This document shows positions 16,676 to 23,801 of a stretch of 29,326 nt of DNA, piece by piece. The notes beneath the pieces were generated by a model. The model did not search any database and had not been told where the DNA came from. It saw only the letters and a list, made by a program, of their open reading frames with translations. Source of the DNA: Candidatus Aminicenantes bacterium UBA647 (GTDB taxonomy: Bacteria > Acidobacteriota > Aminicenantia > UBA2199). Position numbers and translations under genes: made by a program. The stretch covers positions 1 to 29,326 of the forward strand of contig DBOL01000069.1 of assembly GCA_002299555.1 (NCBI GenBank), written 5' to 3'. The first letter of the stretch is position 1. Each line of letters starts with the position of its first letter.

Positions 16676-17265
16676 TTTTTTACTCCTAATGCTATACCTT
16701 TTTCTGAATTCTTTTGCAAGGGCATTCCTGTTCTATTTGTATCGTTGATGATCTGAATCAATTCACTCTTTGCCCTGTACAAAATAACACGAATATTAAC
16801 AGAAGATTTTCCTGTTATTTTTGCGATCTCTTTTATTGTAAGGCCATCTCCATACCGGAGTCGAATAACCTCTTGCTTTGCAGGCCCTAATTTTCCGGTT
16901 GCATCCCAGATATTTTTGACATCATCCTTCATGATCTTTTCTTCAGGTGATTCGCTCTGGCTAAAGGGGAAGATCAATGTTTTTTCACGGACATTAGTAT
17001 GTCTGAAGTGGCTGATGGAGGTCCTCATTGCAATTGTATATATCCATGTCGAAAAGTTCCATTTAGGATCATAACCTGACAGATTTTTATAGGCTTTCAG
17101 AAAAGTTTCCTGAATAATATCCTCGGCATCTTCCCTGTTGCCTGTTCTGTTAAAAATAAAAAGGTATAGCTTTTTGCTATACCTTTTTATTAAAGCTTCA
17201 AAATCCTGTCTTGAGCCGTTGAGGCTGTTTTCGACAAGATCCCTGTCAGTTACAATCTTTTCCAC
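16672..17265 (-). CDS. ECF-type RNA polymerase sigma factor
   Basis: A 197-residue ECF sigma factor. Region 2 runs at about 20-90 (NREDAEDIIQETFLKAY, then WIYTIAMRTSISHFR), and region 4 at about 126-172 (LGPAKQEVIRLRYGDGLTIKEIAKITG, quoted here in part as LTIKEIAKITGKSS). The linker is short, as usual. It sits two bases after an exported-protein gene and overlaps its anti-sigma gene. A promoter of SigW-like shape lies upstream of that operon. An odd feature is a 16-bp perfect hairpin followed by a T-rich tract inside the coding sequence, over residues about 25-37, shaped like an intrinsic terminator on the coding strand. Confidence 0.9.
   Translation of the reverse strand: MEKIVTDRDLVENSLNGSRQDFEALIKRYSKKLYLFIFNRTGNREDAEDIIQETFLKAYKNLSGYDPKWNFSTWIYTIAMRTSISHFRHTNVREKTLIFPFSQSESPEEKIMKDDVKNIWDATGKLGPAKQEVIRLRYGDGLTIKEIAKITGKSSVNIRVILYRAKSELIQIINDTNRTGMPLQKNSEKGIALGVKK
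17152..17191 (-). terminator. terminator-like hairpin inside the ECF sigma gene
   Basis: Arms 17155-17170 and 17176-17191 are perfectly complementary over 16 bp, with a five-base loop. On the minus (coding) strand the core GGTATAGC-AAAAA-GCTATACC is followed by TTTTTATTTTT, so RNA polymerase would meet a textbook terminator about 75-110 nt into the sigma gene. The plus strand is also terminator-like. Confidence 0.5.
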
Positions 17266-17267
17266 TT

Positions 17268-18176
17268 TTAATGTTTGTCTATGTTATCTATTATGAATTT
17301 GGAAGGGATGACCATTTTTACTTTAACAATGTTTCCCTCCGCGGAAATTTGGATCGAATTTACTATCACTTCTTTTCCATCCATATCTTTCTTACTCATT
17401 CTTGCTAGAGCAAGGAGGCCATTACCTACCTGCATTAAATTTTTGGCGGCTTCAGGGGTTTCGGTTTGAAGCTTTAATGATAACCTCATATCGTTGTTTT
17501 GTTCCATAGCGAGAAAAAGTGCCATCTTTGCTTTATCGATCATCATAGGTAATTTTCGATGTTTCCCGGCGAGTCTGGACAGATCGCCTGCCAGAGCAAA
17601 AAGAACAGAATTTCCAGGTATCTCTTTCATCCTTTTTGATAGAGAAGATTTATTAAATCCGACTTTTTTGCCTTTTATAACGTCAAGAGCATATTCCATG
17701 TAAACTCTGCTTTGTGTGATGACAAGAAGATTATTGTTAACAAAAACGCCGAAATCATCGTCATCCCAATGATAAATCTTGAAGTTTCCATATTTTGAGG
17801 TTTCAGGGTTTTTTTCTGATTCAAGTTTCCTGATTATTTTATTCCTGTCAAAATTCCCATTTATCAGAACTATGGCATTCCTTTCCCCTTTGTCAATGCC
17901 ATAGACAGAGACAGAATGCAGATCATTAAGAACATCAAAATTGAGTTCTTTCATAATATCTTTGTTCTTATGGTTGATCTTGACTTTCTTCTCATCATAA
18001 ATGCTGTCCCAGAGTTTTGTTTTGATCAATGCCCTGACATCAAGGTGGATCAGCCACTTCGCATCGGATGCGATGTATTTCTTCTGCAGTTCATAGGCTG
18101 GAACCTGTGATGTGAAAAATGTAATGGATAACATCATAATAAGTCCGGTTAGAGTTAGTTTTTTTATTGCTTTCAT
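17268..18176 (-). CDS. exported protein of unknown function, head of ECF operon
   Basis: A 302-residue protein with a clear signal peptide (1-27, ending VPAYE) and good ribosome-binding site AGGAG. I recognise the general type only: secreted proteins with WLIHLDVRAL near the start, a VYGIDKGE...VLINGNFD strand and a VFALAGDLSRL phrase. They are found in several didermic phyla and recall DUF3352-like proteins. No catalytic motif or lipobox is evident. It lies two bases upstream of the ECF sigma gene and under a candidate ECF-type promoter, so it is likely either a target or a sensor component of that sigma factor. Confidence 0.75.
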   Translation of the reverse strand: MKAIKKLTLTGLIMMLSITFFTSQVPAYELQKKYIASDAKWLIHLDVRALIKTKLWDSIYDEKKVKINHKNKDIMKELNFDVLNDLHSVSVYGIDKGERNAIVLINGNFDRNKIIRKLESEKNPETSKYGNFKIYHWDDDDFGVFVNNNLLVITQSRVYMEYALDVIKGKKVGFNKSSLSKRMKEIPGNSVLFALAGDLSRLAGKHRKLPMMIDKAKMALFLAMEQNNDMRLSLKLQTETPEAAKNLMQVGNGLLALARMSKKDMDGKEVIVNSIQISAEGNIVKVKMVIPSKFIIDNIDKH

Positions 18177-18197
18177 TTTTTTCTCCTATAAAGCTTG

Positions 18198-18223
18198 TAC
18201 GCCGGAGAGCCTGATATGTTACA
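18198..18223 (-). promoter_or_regulatory. candidate ECF sigma promoter
   Basis: On the minus strand TGTAAC, a 16-base spacer and CGTA stand just upstream of the exported-protein/sigma/anti-sigma operon. The ECF promoters of the Bacillus SigW type are TGAAAC-N16-CGTA, so five of six and four of four positions agree at the expected spacing. This suggests autoregulation. Confidence 0.5.
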
Positions 18224-18234
18224 CGTGAATTGTA

Positions 18235-19107
18235 TTAAAAAAGTTTTTCCAATTCTGATATATATTCCAGTTTTTTATGATCACCTCTCTCAATTGCTTT
18301 CTTCTTCATGCCTTCAATTTCTGATATAATGATCTCATTAGCTTTATTAATTTCAGTATCATTCAAATATTTCCTGCAGAACATTATCCTGTTTCTCTGA
18401 AAATAAAATGTTGTATAAATCGGTTTTTTATGACAAGTTTGTCCTATCCCGTGAAATATTTCCGCTTCGGGACTTCTGGCCATTATTATTCCGGAATCGT
18501 GACAGCGGAACGATAGGTCTGCATCTTCCCAATATGTGTGAAACTGCTCGTCCATACCTCCGGTTCTTTTAAAAATATCTTCTCTCATCCATAATGCAGT
18601 TCCGGGGATATAATCTCTGCCTGGTTCGAGAAAAGCAGGTAGAGGGTGGCTATGGTAGTGAGATAGAGTGAACCGTTCTCTGTCAAAAAAACCTCCGCTT
18701 GAGTCCATTTTATCCGGATATTTGAGGTAAAATATTGAAGGTGCTACAAAACCTGAATCTGCCTTTTTCTCAGTGTTCAGGCAATTAATCAACGTGGCCG
18801 AATTTATAATTGTGTCATTTGTAAGAAAAAGAACAGATCTTGCCCCACAATTGAACATCCATTCCATTGCAGAGTTGAAACCTCCTGAATATCCGGTATT
18901 CTCTTCAGACCATTGGTGATTGATCTCAGGGTATTCATTTTTCAATTCTTCCATCACTTTCAGTTGAGAACCGTTGTGGTAGAGAAAAACAGAATCGGGT
19001 TCATATCCTGATGAAATAACGGAATCCACACATCTTTTAGTCAGATTGATTTTATTGTAGGAAAGGATCCCGATACAATTTTCAGGTGCCATCCTGAAAA
19101 TTATCAT
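18235..19107 (-). CDS. family 2 glycosyltransferase (rhamnosyltransferase-like)
   Basis: A 290-residue GT-A glycosyltransferase of the GT2 family, predicted to be cytoplasmic or membrane-associated, adding a sugar from a nucleotide donor to a polysaccharide or lipid acceptor. Motifs are ILSYNKINLTKRCVDS at 14-29, ENTGYSGGFN at 69-78, the DxD-equivalent TNDT at 96-99, and GGMDEQFHTYWEDADLSFR with catalytic-type E194/D195. The size and WbbL-like motifs suggest rhamnosyltransferase relatives. The start at ATG 19107 is backed by AAGGA about seven bases upstream; an internal ATG at 19092 lacks spacing. It ends 58 bases before the exported-protein gene, so it may be co-transcribed with the sigma operon or separate from it. 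Confidence 0.85.
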   Translation of the reverse strand: MIIFRMAPENCIGILSYNKINLTKRCVDSVISSGYEPDSVFLYHNGSQLKVMEELKNEYPEINHQWSEENTGYSGGFNSAMEWMFNCGARSVLFLTNDTIINSATLINCLNTEKKADSGFVAPSIFYLKYPDKMDSSGGFFDRERFTLSHYHSHPLPAFLEPGRDYIPGTALWMREDIFKRTGGMDEQFHTYWEDADLSFRCHDSGIIMARSPEAEIFHGIGQTCHKKPIYTTFYFQRNRIMFCRKYLNDTEINKANEIIISEIEGMKKKAIERGDHKKLEYISELEKLF

Positions 19108-19201
19108 AGATCAATCCTTAATTCAATCAAAATAAATCCGGAAGGAACTCCGGGGTTAATGAAAGAGCAAAAGAAATAACTTGATTTTTTATATAATATA
19201 A

Positions 19202-19234
19202 GGGAAGGAGTGTTCACTTCTTCCCTTTTTTTTT
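19202..19234 (+). terminator. strong intrinsic terminator in a divergent intergenic region
   Basis: GGGAAGGAGT (19202-19211) pairs with ACTTCTTCCC (19216-19225) with one G-T wobble and loop GTTC, followed by nine T residues (19226-19234). It is oriented to the plus strand, although no plus-strand gene lies just upstream. A small hairpin, CCGGA/TCCGG, precedes it at 19138-19153. Confidence 0.7.
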
Positions 19235-19304
19235 GAATAATAAATTCTTACTTCTTATCCTGAGATTTGGAAATTAACAAAGAAAAAAAATACAAAAGAA
19301 ATAG

Positions 19305-19333
19305 TTTACTATTTTAGGCAACTATACTATAAT
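19305..19333 (+). promoter_or_regulatory. sigma70 promoter of the four-gene operon
   Basis: TTTACT (19305-19310), a 17-base spacer and a perfect TATAAT (19328-19333) predict a transcript starting near 19340. The leader before the first gene is then about 73 nt and contains a seven-codon open frame. Confidence 0.7.
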
Positions 19334-19360
19334 GGTTTTATTAAATCCGGGAAGGTTAAT

Positions 19361-19384
19361 ATGAGGAGAGCTATATCATTTTAA
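19361..19384 (+). CDS. seven-residue leader ORF (MRRAISF)
   Basis: In the leader, GGGAAGG stands five bases before ATG 19361, which opens a seven-codon frame ending at TAA 19382-19384, 28 bases before the first structural gene. It could couple or attenuate translation of the operon. It is short enough to occur by chance; only the well-placed ribosome-binding site argues for it. Confidence 0.3.
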   Translation: MRRAISF

Positions 19385-19412
19385 TTGTTGTTATCTCTGG
19401 TACAGGATGAAA

Positions 19413-20651
19413 ATGGAATATTATAATTTTAATGAAACATTGTACGATATTACAGAAAAGTATCCGGAGACGATTCCCGTTTTCGTTTCTAAAGGATTCC
19501 CCCAGATCGGGGAAGAATCTAAAAGAGAAAAATTCGGAAAATCTATTACATTAAAGAATGCTCTTTTTTTTAAAAAGATCAACCTTGAAACTTTTAGTGA
19601 ATTACTTATTGATGCGATCGAACAGAAGAGGGATAGGAGTCTCATTGATCCGGAATCAACGATAGACAAAAGTAAAGCAGATACACTTAAAATTGAGGGC
19701 CTGCTTCCTTGTCCGGTAAGAATACCACTTACAGAATCATTGGAAGACTTTATTGACGATTACAAAAAAGATAATAATTATGAGATCCAGTATAAACTAA
19801 AAGCGGCTTCCATGGGGCTTGATTGGTTGAAAGATATTCTTGTAAAGGAAGAAGATGATAAAAACCTCTCTGATCTCTTTATATCAGCAGGTTTTGACCT
19901 TTTTTTTGATGAAAAATTGATGGGGAAATTCAAGGAAAGGGGAGTGTTCAAGGATCTTACCGGTTTCAACAAACTTAATCCAATGTTTGATAATGATGAG
20001 ATCGACTTGAAGGACCCTAAAGGACATTATTCTATGATAAGTGTTGTCCCTGCAGTCTTTCTTGTGAACAGAAATGAATTGAACGGGAGAGAGATTCCAA
20101 AAAGCTGGGCGGATATACTGAAGCCGGAATTTGAAAAAAGTGTAAGCCTTCCTATAGGCGATTTCGATCTTTTCAATGCAATATTATTGAATATTTACAA
20201 AAAGTATGGTGAAGATGCTGTTTCAAAACTTGGGAAAAGCCTCCTCGAAAGTCTCCATCCATCCGAGATGGTTAAGTCGGCAAAGAAGAAAACTAATCGT
20301 CCTGCCGTAACAATAATGCCATATTTTTTCACAAAGATGACAAAAGGAGATGGTCCGATGGTTGCTATCTGGCCTGAAGATGGATCGATAATCAGCCCGA
20401 TATTTATGTTGTCAAAGGTAGAGAAGCAGAAGAAACTCAAGCCTCTGGTCGATTTTTTTGCTTCTGAAAAAGTCGGTGAAATATTGTCTCACCGTGGGTT
20501 ATTTCCCAGTACGAATCCTAAGGTCGATAACAGGATTCCTGACGAGAATAAATTTATGTGGATAGGTTGGGATTATATTTATTCAAATGATATAGCTGCA
20601 CTTTTAAGTAAATGTGAAGATATTTTCAACAATTCTATAGGGGAGGAATAG
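19413..20651 (+). CDS. cytoplasmic substrate-binding-protein fold with N-terminal DUF1858-like module
   Basis: A 412-residue protein. Residues about 1-65 resemble a DUF1858 helical module (TLYDITEKYPETIPVF, then ITLKNALFFKKI), without its usual cysteine pair. Residues about 90-410 look like a type 2 periplasmic-binding fold of the iron(III)/AfuA kind: IPLTESLEDFI, AGFDLFFDEKL, VPAVFLVNRNEL, IPKSWADILKPEF, and LKPLVDFFASEKVGEIL near the end. There is no signal peptide or lipobox, so the binding protein should stay in the cytoplasm. LLPCPVR places a cysteine before the ligand fold. ATG 19413 fits AGGA upstream better than ATG 19407. It is the first gene of a four-gene operon with a GTPase, a soluble ABC ATPase and a zinc ribbon, and no permease. 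The ligand is unknown. Confidence 0.75.
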   Translation: MEYYNFNETLYDITEKYPETIPVFVSKGFPQIGEESKREKFGKSITLKNALFFKKINLETFSELLIDAIEQKRDRSLIDPESTIDKSKADTLKIEGLLPCPVRIPLTESLEDFIDDYKKDNNYEIQYKLKAASMGLDWLKDILVKEEDDKNLSDLFISAGFDLFFDEKLMGKFKERGVFKDLTGFNKLNPMFDNDEIDLKDPKGHYSMISVVPAVFLVNRNELNGREIPKSWADILKPEFEKSVSLPIGDFDLFNAILLNIYKKYGEDAVSKLGKSLLESLHPSEMVKSAKKKTNRPAVTIMPYFFTKMTKGDGPMVAIWPEDGSIISPIFMLSKVEKQKKLKPLVDFFASEKVGEILSHRGLFPSTNPKVDNRIPDENKFMWIGWDYIYSNDIAALLSKCEDIFNNSIGEE

Positions 20652-21356
20652 ATGAACCTCGTAACATTTTCCGGTCCACCTTCATCCGGCAAGACGTCTG
20701 TCATTCTTAAAACCATCAAGGCATTGAAAGATAGAGGATTAAAAATTGGAGTAGTTAAATTTGACGCATTGTCTACTGATGATGATATTCTTTATGAGAA
20801 AGCTGGAGTTCCTGTAAGAAAGGGGTTATCCGGAGCCTTGTGTCCTGACCACTATTTTGTAAGTAATATAGAAGAGGTTGTTGAGTGGGGAAAGGGAGAA
20901 GGCCTTGATCTGCTGATCACTGAAAGTGCCGGGCTCTGTAACCGGTGTTCTCCTTACATTAAAGATATAAAGGCAATATGCGTCCTTGATAATCTCAGTG
21001 GTATAAATACCCCTAAAAAGATAGGGCCTATGTTAAAGATGGCTGATATTGCGATTATAACCAAAGGCGATATTGTATCACAGGCTGAACGGGAGGTTTT
21101 TGCTTCCCGTGTAAATATGGTTAATCCGGGAGCTGTAGTGATGCATGTTAACGGACTTAACGGACAGGGAGCTTTTGAATTGTCGACTTTGTTATATGAA
21201 AAGGAAGAGAAGATCGAAAGCCTGAAGGGGAAAAAACTCAGGTTCTCAATGCCTGCTGCCTTATGTTCTTATTGTCTTGGTGAAACAAGGATTGGCGAAT
21301 CTTACCAGATGGGGAATGTCAGAAAAATAGATATGAAGGGGAAGGACCAAAAATGA
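20652..21356 (+). CDS. HypB/UreG-like SIMIBI GTPase with CxxC motifs
   Basis: A 234-residue P-loop NTPase. Walker A GPPSSGKTS at 8-16, switch-type KFDALSTDDD at 36-45, Walker B-like LLITESAG at 87-94, and TKGD at 137-140 in the place of NKxD. This plan matches the HypB/UreG/CobW metallochaperone GTPases, which load nickel, cobalt or zinc. Cysteines are placed like metal ligands: C64, C96 and C99 (AGLCNRCSP, right after Walker B), and C205 and C208 (ALCSYCLG). Classical HypB has histidine-rich and CPxC elements elsewhere, so this is a distinct branch. Its ATG directly follows the TAG of the binding-protein gene, and its end overlaps the ABC ATPase start (ATGA). Confidence 0.8.
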   Translation: MNLVTFSGPPSSGKTSVILKTIKALKDRGLKIGVVKFDALSTDDDILYEKAGVPVRKGLSGALCPDHYFVSNIEEVVEWGKGEGLDLLITESAGLCNRCSPYIKDIKAICVLDNLSGINTPKKIGPMLKMADIAIITKGDIVSQAEREVFASRVNMVNPGAVVMHVNGLNGQGAFELSTLLYEKEEKIESLKGKKLRFSMPAALCSYCLGETRIGESYQMGNVRKIDMKGKDQK

Positions 21357-22393
21357 AGAATGGAAAAAGGCTGAAGACCAGAAAGATCTCTGAATTGCTT
21401 GAACTTTATCCTTTCCTTACTAATTTTTTTGAAGATAATCTGATCGATATTGAAGGGAAGGCAGACCTTACAATTAATGAATTATTAAACACTATAGATG
21501 AAGATGAGCTTGAGGATAAAGCGCTTGATGTCGAAAAACTATTAAGCAGTATCTCGGAGTATATTGATCAGATGATCGAATTCCTTGGAGAAGATGATAG
21601 TAATGGTGTAGAAAAACTGACAATCCTTCCCGGCAGAGACAAATCAGGGGAGACTGAAAAATTTGATCCGATAGAGATAAGTAAAAGCGAGATCATCTCG
21701 ATAGTGGGCCCGACAGGTTCAGGGAAAAGCAGACTCCTGGCTGATATTGAGTGGACTGCACAGGAAGATACACCTACTCTTAGAAAAATTCTGATCAATG
21801 ATAAATTACCGGACAAAAAATGGAGGTTTTCCTCCAGCAACAAACTTGTTGCCCAATTGTCCCAGAATATGAATTTTGTTATGGATTTGACTGTGAGAGA
21901 ATTTCTTGAACTCCATGCAAAAAGCCGAATGGTTGAAGAGGAAGAATCTGTAATTGAAAAGATAATCTATGAGGCTAATAAGCTTGCAGGAGAAAAATTT
22001 GATCCGGATACTCCGGTTACAAGTCTGAGTGGTGGCCAGTCCAGGGCTCTGATGATAGCAGATACTGCAATTCTTAGCAGTTCTCCTATTGTACTGATCG
22101 ATGAGATAGAAAATGCAGGAATAGACAGGAAAAAAGCTCTCAGGCTCCTTGTTGGAGAAGAGAAAATAGTTCTAATGGCCACACATGATCCTCTCCTTGC
22201 TTTAATGGGCAACAAGAGGATTGTTATCAACAACGGTGGGATCAAGAAACTTATAATTACATCTGATCAGGAGAAGGATATATTATCCGGCCTGGAGAAG
22301 ATGGACTCAATTGTACAGAAAATGAGAAAAAAACTAAGATACGGAGAATCGTTATCTTTGGAAGATCTGATGAAGGAGAATGAGAATGCATGA
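21353..22393 (+). CDS. soluble ABC ATPase with N-terminal DUF1858-like module
   Basis: A 346-residue ATPase. Residues 8-75 form a helical module (TRKISELLELYPFLTNFFED, then LTINELLNTI) similar in plan to that of the binding protein two genes upstream. The ABC domain spans about 105-300: Walker A GPTGSGKS at 119-126, Q-loop near 168-171, signature LSGGQ at 225-229, Walker B IVLIDEIENAG at 246-256 with E251, and H-loop H278 in ATHDP. The C-terminal helical tail is about 300-346. There is no membrane segment and no permease gene nearby, so it may be a non-transport ABC protein that moves or releases a ligand or remodels a complex. It overlaps both neighbours. Confidence 0.82.
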   Translation: MKNGKRLKTRKISELLELYPFLTNFFEDNLIDIEGKADLTINELLNTIDEDELEDKALDVEKLLSSISEYIDQMIEFLGEDDSNGVEKLTILPGRDKSGETEKFDPIEISKSEIISIVGPTGSGKSRLLADIEWTAQEDTPTLRKILINDKLPDKKWRFSSSNKLVAQLSQNMNFVMDLTVREFLELHAKSRMVEEEESVIEKIIYEANKLAGEKFDPDTPVTSLSGGQSRALMIADTAILSSSPIVLIDEIENAGIDRKKALRLLVGEEKIVLMATHDPLLALMGNKRIVINNGGIKKLIITSDQEKDILSGLEKMDSIVQKMRKKLRYGESLSLEDLMKENENA

Positions 22394-22628
22394 TGGATGT
22401 TCAGGAAGTTTTGAAAATGGTAAACAGGTTGCAGACAAGGTAAGGACGATGGGATTTGATATACAGATGATGCCGATGCCTTTGAATATTAAATGTGAAA
22501 ATTGTGAAAAAGATTTTGAAATGGAGACATTTGAAGGGAAATGTCCTGAATGCAATATGGTCTATGCGGTCACTCCATGTCATGCATTTGATTCGGCGAA
22601 TGTAAAACCTGCCGGGATTGATTATTAG
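22386..22628 (+). CDS. small zinc-ribbon protein closing the four-gene operon
   Basis: An 80-residue protein. It has a four-cysteine zinc ribbon (KCENC and KCPEC, 13 residues apart), another cysteine-histidine pair in VTPCHAF, and an early CSGSFENGK motif. The C-terminus KPAGIDY is distinctive. The start is ATG 22386 rather than 22380, because AAGGAG (22373-22378) is one base from the earlier ATG and seven from the later. It overlaps the ABC ATPase stop by eight bases. It may deliver a metal or act as a redox or metal acceptor for the GTPase; I do not know its family. Confidence 0.75.
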   Translation: MHDGCSGSFENGKQVADKVRTMGFDIQMMPMPLNIKCENCEKDFEMETFEGKCPECNMVYAVTPCHAFDSANVKPAGIDY

Positions 22629-22630
22629 GT

Positions 22631-22658
22631 AAAAAAAAGGGCGGCTGGTAGGCCGCCC
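22631..22658 (-). terminator. intrinsic terminator of the HEAT operon
   Basis: GGGCGGC (22639-22645) pairs with GCCGCCC (22652-22658) around a six-base loop. On the minus strand it is followed by eight T residues (22631-22638), 15 bases past the stop of the last HEAT gene. In the plus direction it could also stop the four-gene operon, but without a T-tract. Confidence 0.8.
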
Positions 22659-22672
22659 TCTATGGAGTCGTG

Positions 22673-23776
22673 CTATTTTAAAAGAATACTTTCGAATAGA
22701 TCTATAACTCTTTTGTCATCCTTCTGGCCAAGCCAGAACATAGCTTTCTTTTTGATCCTGGGGTTCTTATTGTTTTTTACTATATCAATCAGGATCGGGA
22801 TGGATCTGTCATCGTCAAGCTGGCTGAGAGCAAAAACTGCAGAATTTCTGATATCCTCATTCTTGTCATTGGAAACAACATTCTTCAGTGTTCGTATACC
22901 TTCTTTTGACGCCCTCTGCCCCAGCCAGAAGATTGCATCTCTTCTTGCTGAAGAAGGGATATCCCCTTTTGCTAACCTTATTAACTCTTTGTTCCCCTCT
23001 TTTGAGTTGAGATTGTAGAATGCAAATACAAGTGATTTGATGATCTTCTTTTCTGTAGCAGAATTTGAAAGTTTTTTGAGAAACCGAATGCTGTCTTTTG
23101 CTTTGGTAACACCGAGCCAGAAGATAGCTGATTTCCTCAAATTTGAACTATAGTTCGCAGAAGCTGTTTTGTATAGAAATGAAGATGATCCTTTGTGATC
23201 ATGAATTGCTATGACTGCAAGGGCTCTTTTTTGGAATTTTTCAGTCGAGGAAGAATCGAAGAGTTTTTTAACAAAATTGAAACTTTCATTTGTATCTGGA
23301 TCTCCAAGCAGAAAAAGGGGGATATCCTTTATCTTATATCTGATCCCCCCCTTAAGGATAACAGCATTTACCACTTCAGATCTTTTACCGCTCTTTTTAT
23401 GAAGAAAAAGGACGATCCTTTTTTTATAGTCTTCTTCATAATCAAGATCGGTATCAGTGTAATGATAGATCCTAAGGCTGTCTCCATCATGGGATATCTT
23501 TGACATACGATCATCAGATGAAGTTATGAATGTACCGAATGAGATATTTCCACCCCTGGTGTTGACGTTATATCCGGTAAGGAAATAGGACCCGTTGAAC
23601 TTAGTTGTAAATACTTTCTCTGCTTTCTCAACTCTCTGTTCAAGGCTCAGGGAAACATCATCGATCAGGATTATATTTTTCCCTTCAAGTCCTGATTCTG
23701 CACCTGATAGAAAGTGTGAGAGGACGAAGATGAGTATCAGGAAGATCTTTATGATCGTTTTTAATGCTTTGGTCAT
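22673..23776 (-). CDS. exported HEAT-repeat protein (shorter paralogue)
   Basis: A 367-residue secreted protein. The signal peptide is about 1-25 (FLILIFVLSHFLSGA). Residues 30-170 are an unrecognised beta-rich domain (GSYFLTGYNVN, ISFGTFITSSDD, DSLRIYHYTDTD). From about 190 on, HEAT-type helical repeats have a constant 32-residue period: FWLGV at 219-223, FYN ending at 255, FWLGQ ending at 287 minus one repeat, then FALSQ and FWLGQ ending at 351. The chain stops 16 residues after the last FWLGQ, as does the neighbouring HEAT protein, so the two are paralogues. AGGAG precedes its ATG, and the gap to the previous gene is 25 bases. Probable role: a protein-binding scaffold in the periplasm, regulated with the ECF pair upstream. 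Confidence 0.8.
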   Translation of the reverse strand: MTKALKTIIKIFLILIFVLSHFLSGAESGLEGKNIILIDDVSLSLEQRVEKAEKVFTTKFNGSYFLTGYNVNTRGGNISFGTFITSSDDRMSKISHDGDSLRIYHYTDTDLDYEEDYKKRIVLFLHKKSGKRSEVVNAVILKGGIRYKIKDIPLFLLGDPDTNESFNFVKKLFDSSSTEKFQKRALAVIAIHDHKGSSSFLYKTASANYSSNLRKSAIFWLGVTKAKDSIRFLKKLSNSATEKKIIKSLVFAFYNLNSKEGNKELIRLAKGDIPSSARRDAIFWLGQRASKEGIRTLKNVVSNDKNEDIRNSAVFALSQLDDDRSIPILIDIVKNNKNPRIKKKAMFWLGQKDDKRVIDLFESILLK

Positions 23777-23801
23777 TTTCTTCTCCTATGAATTATAAAG
23801 T

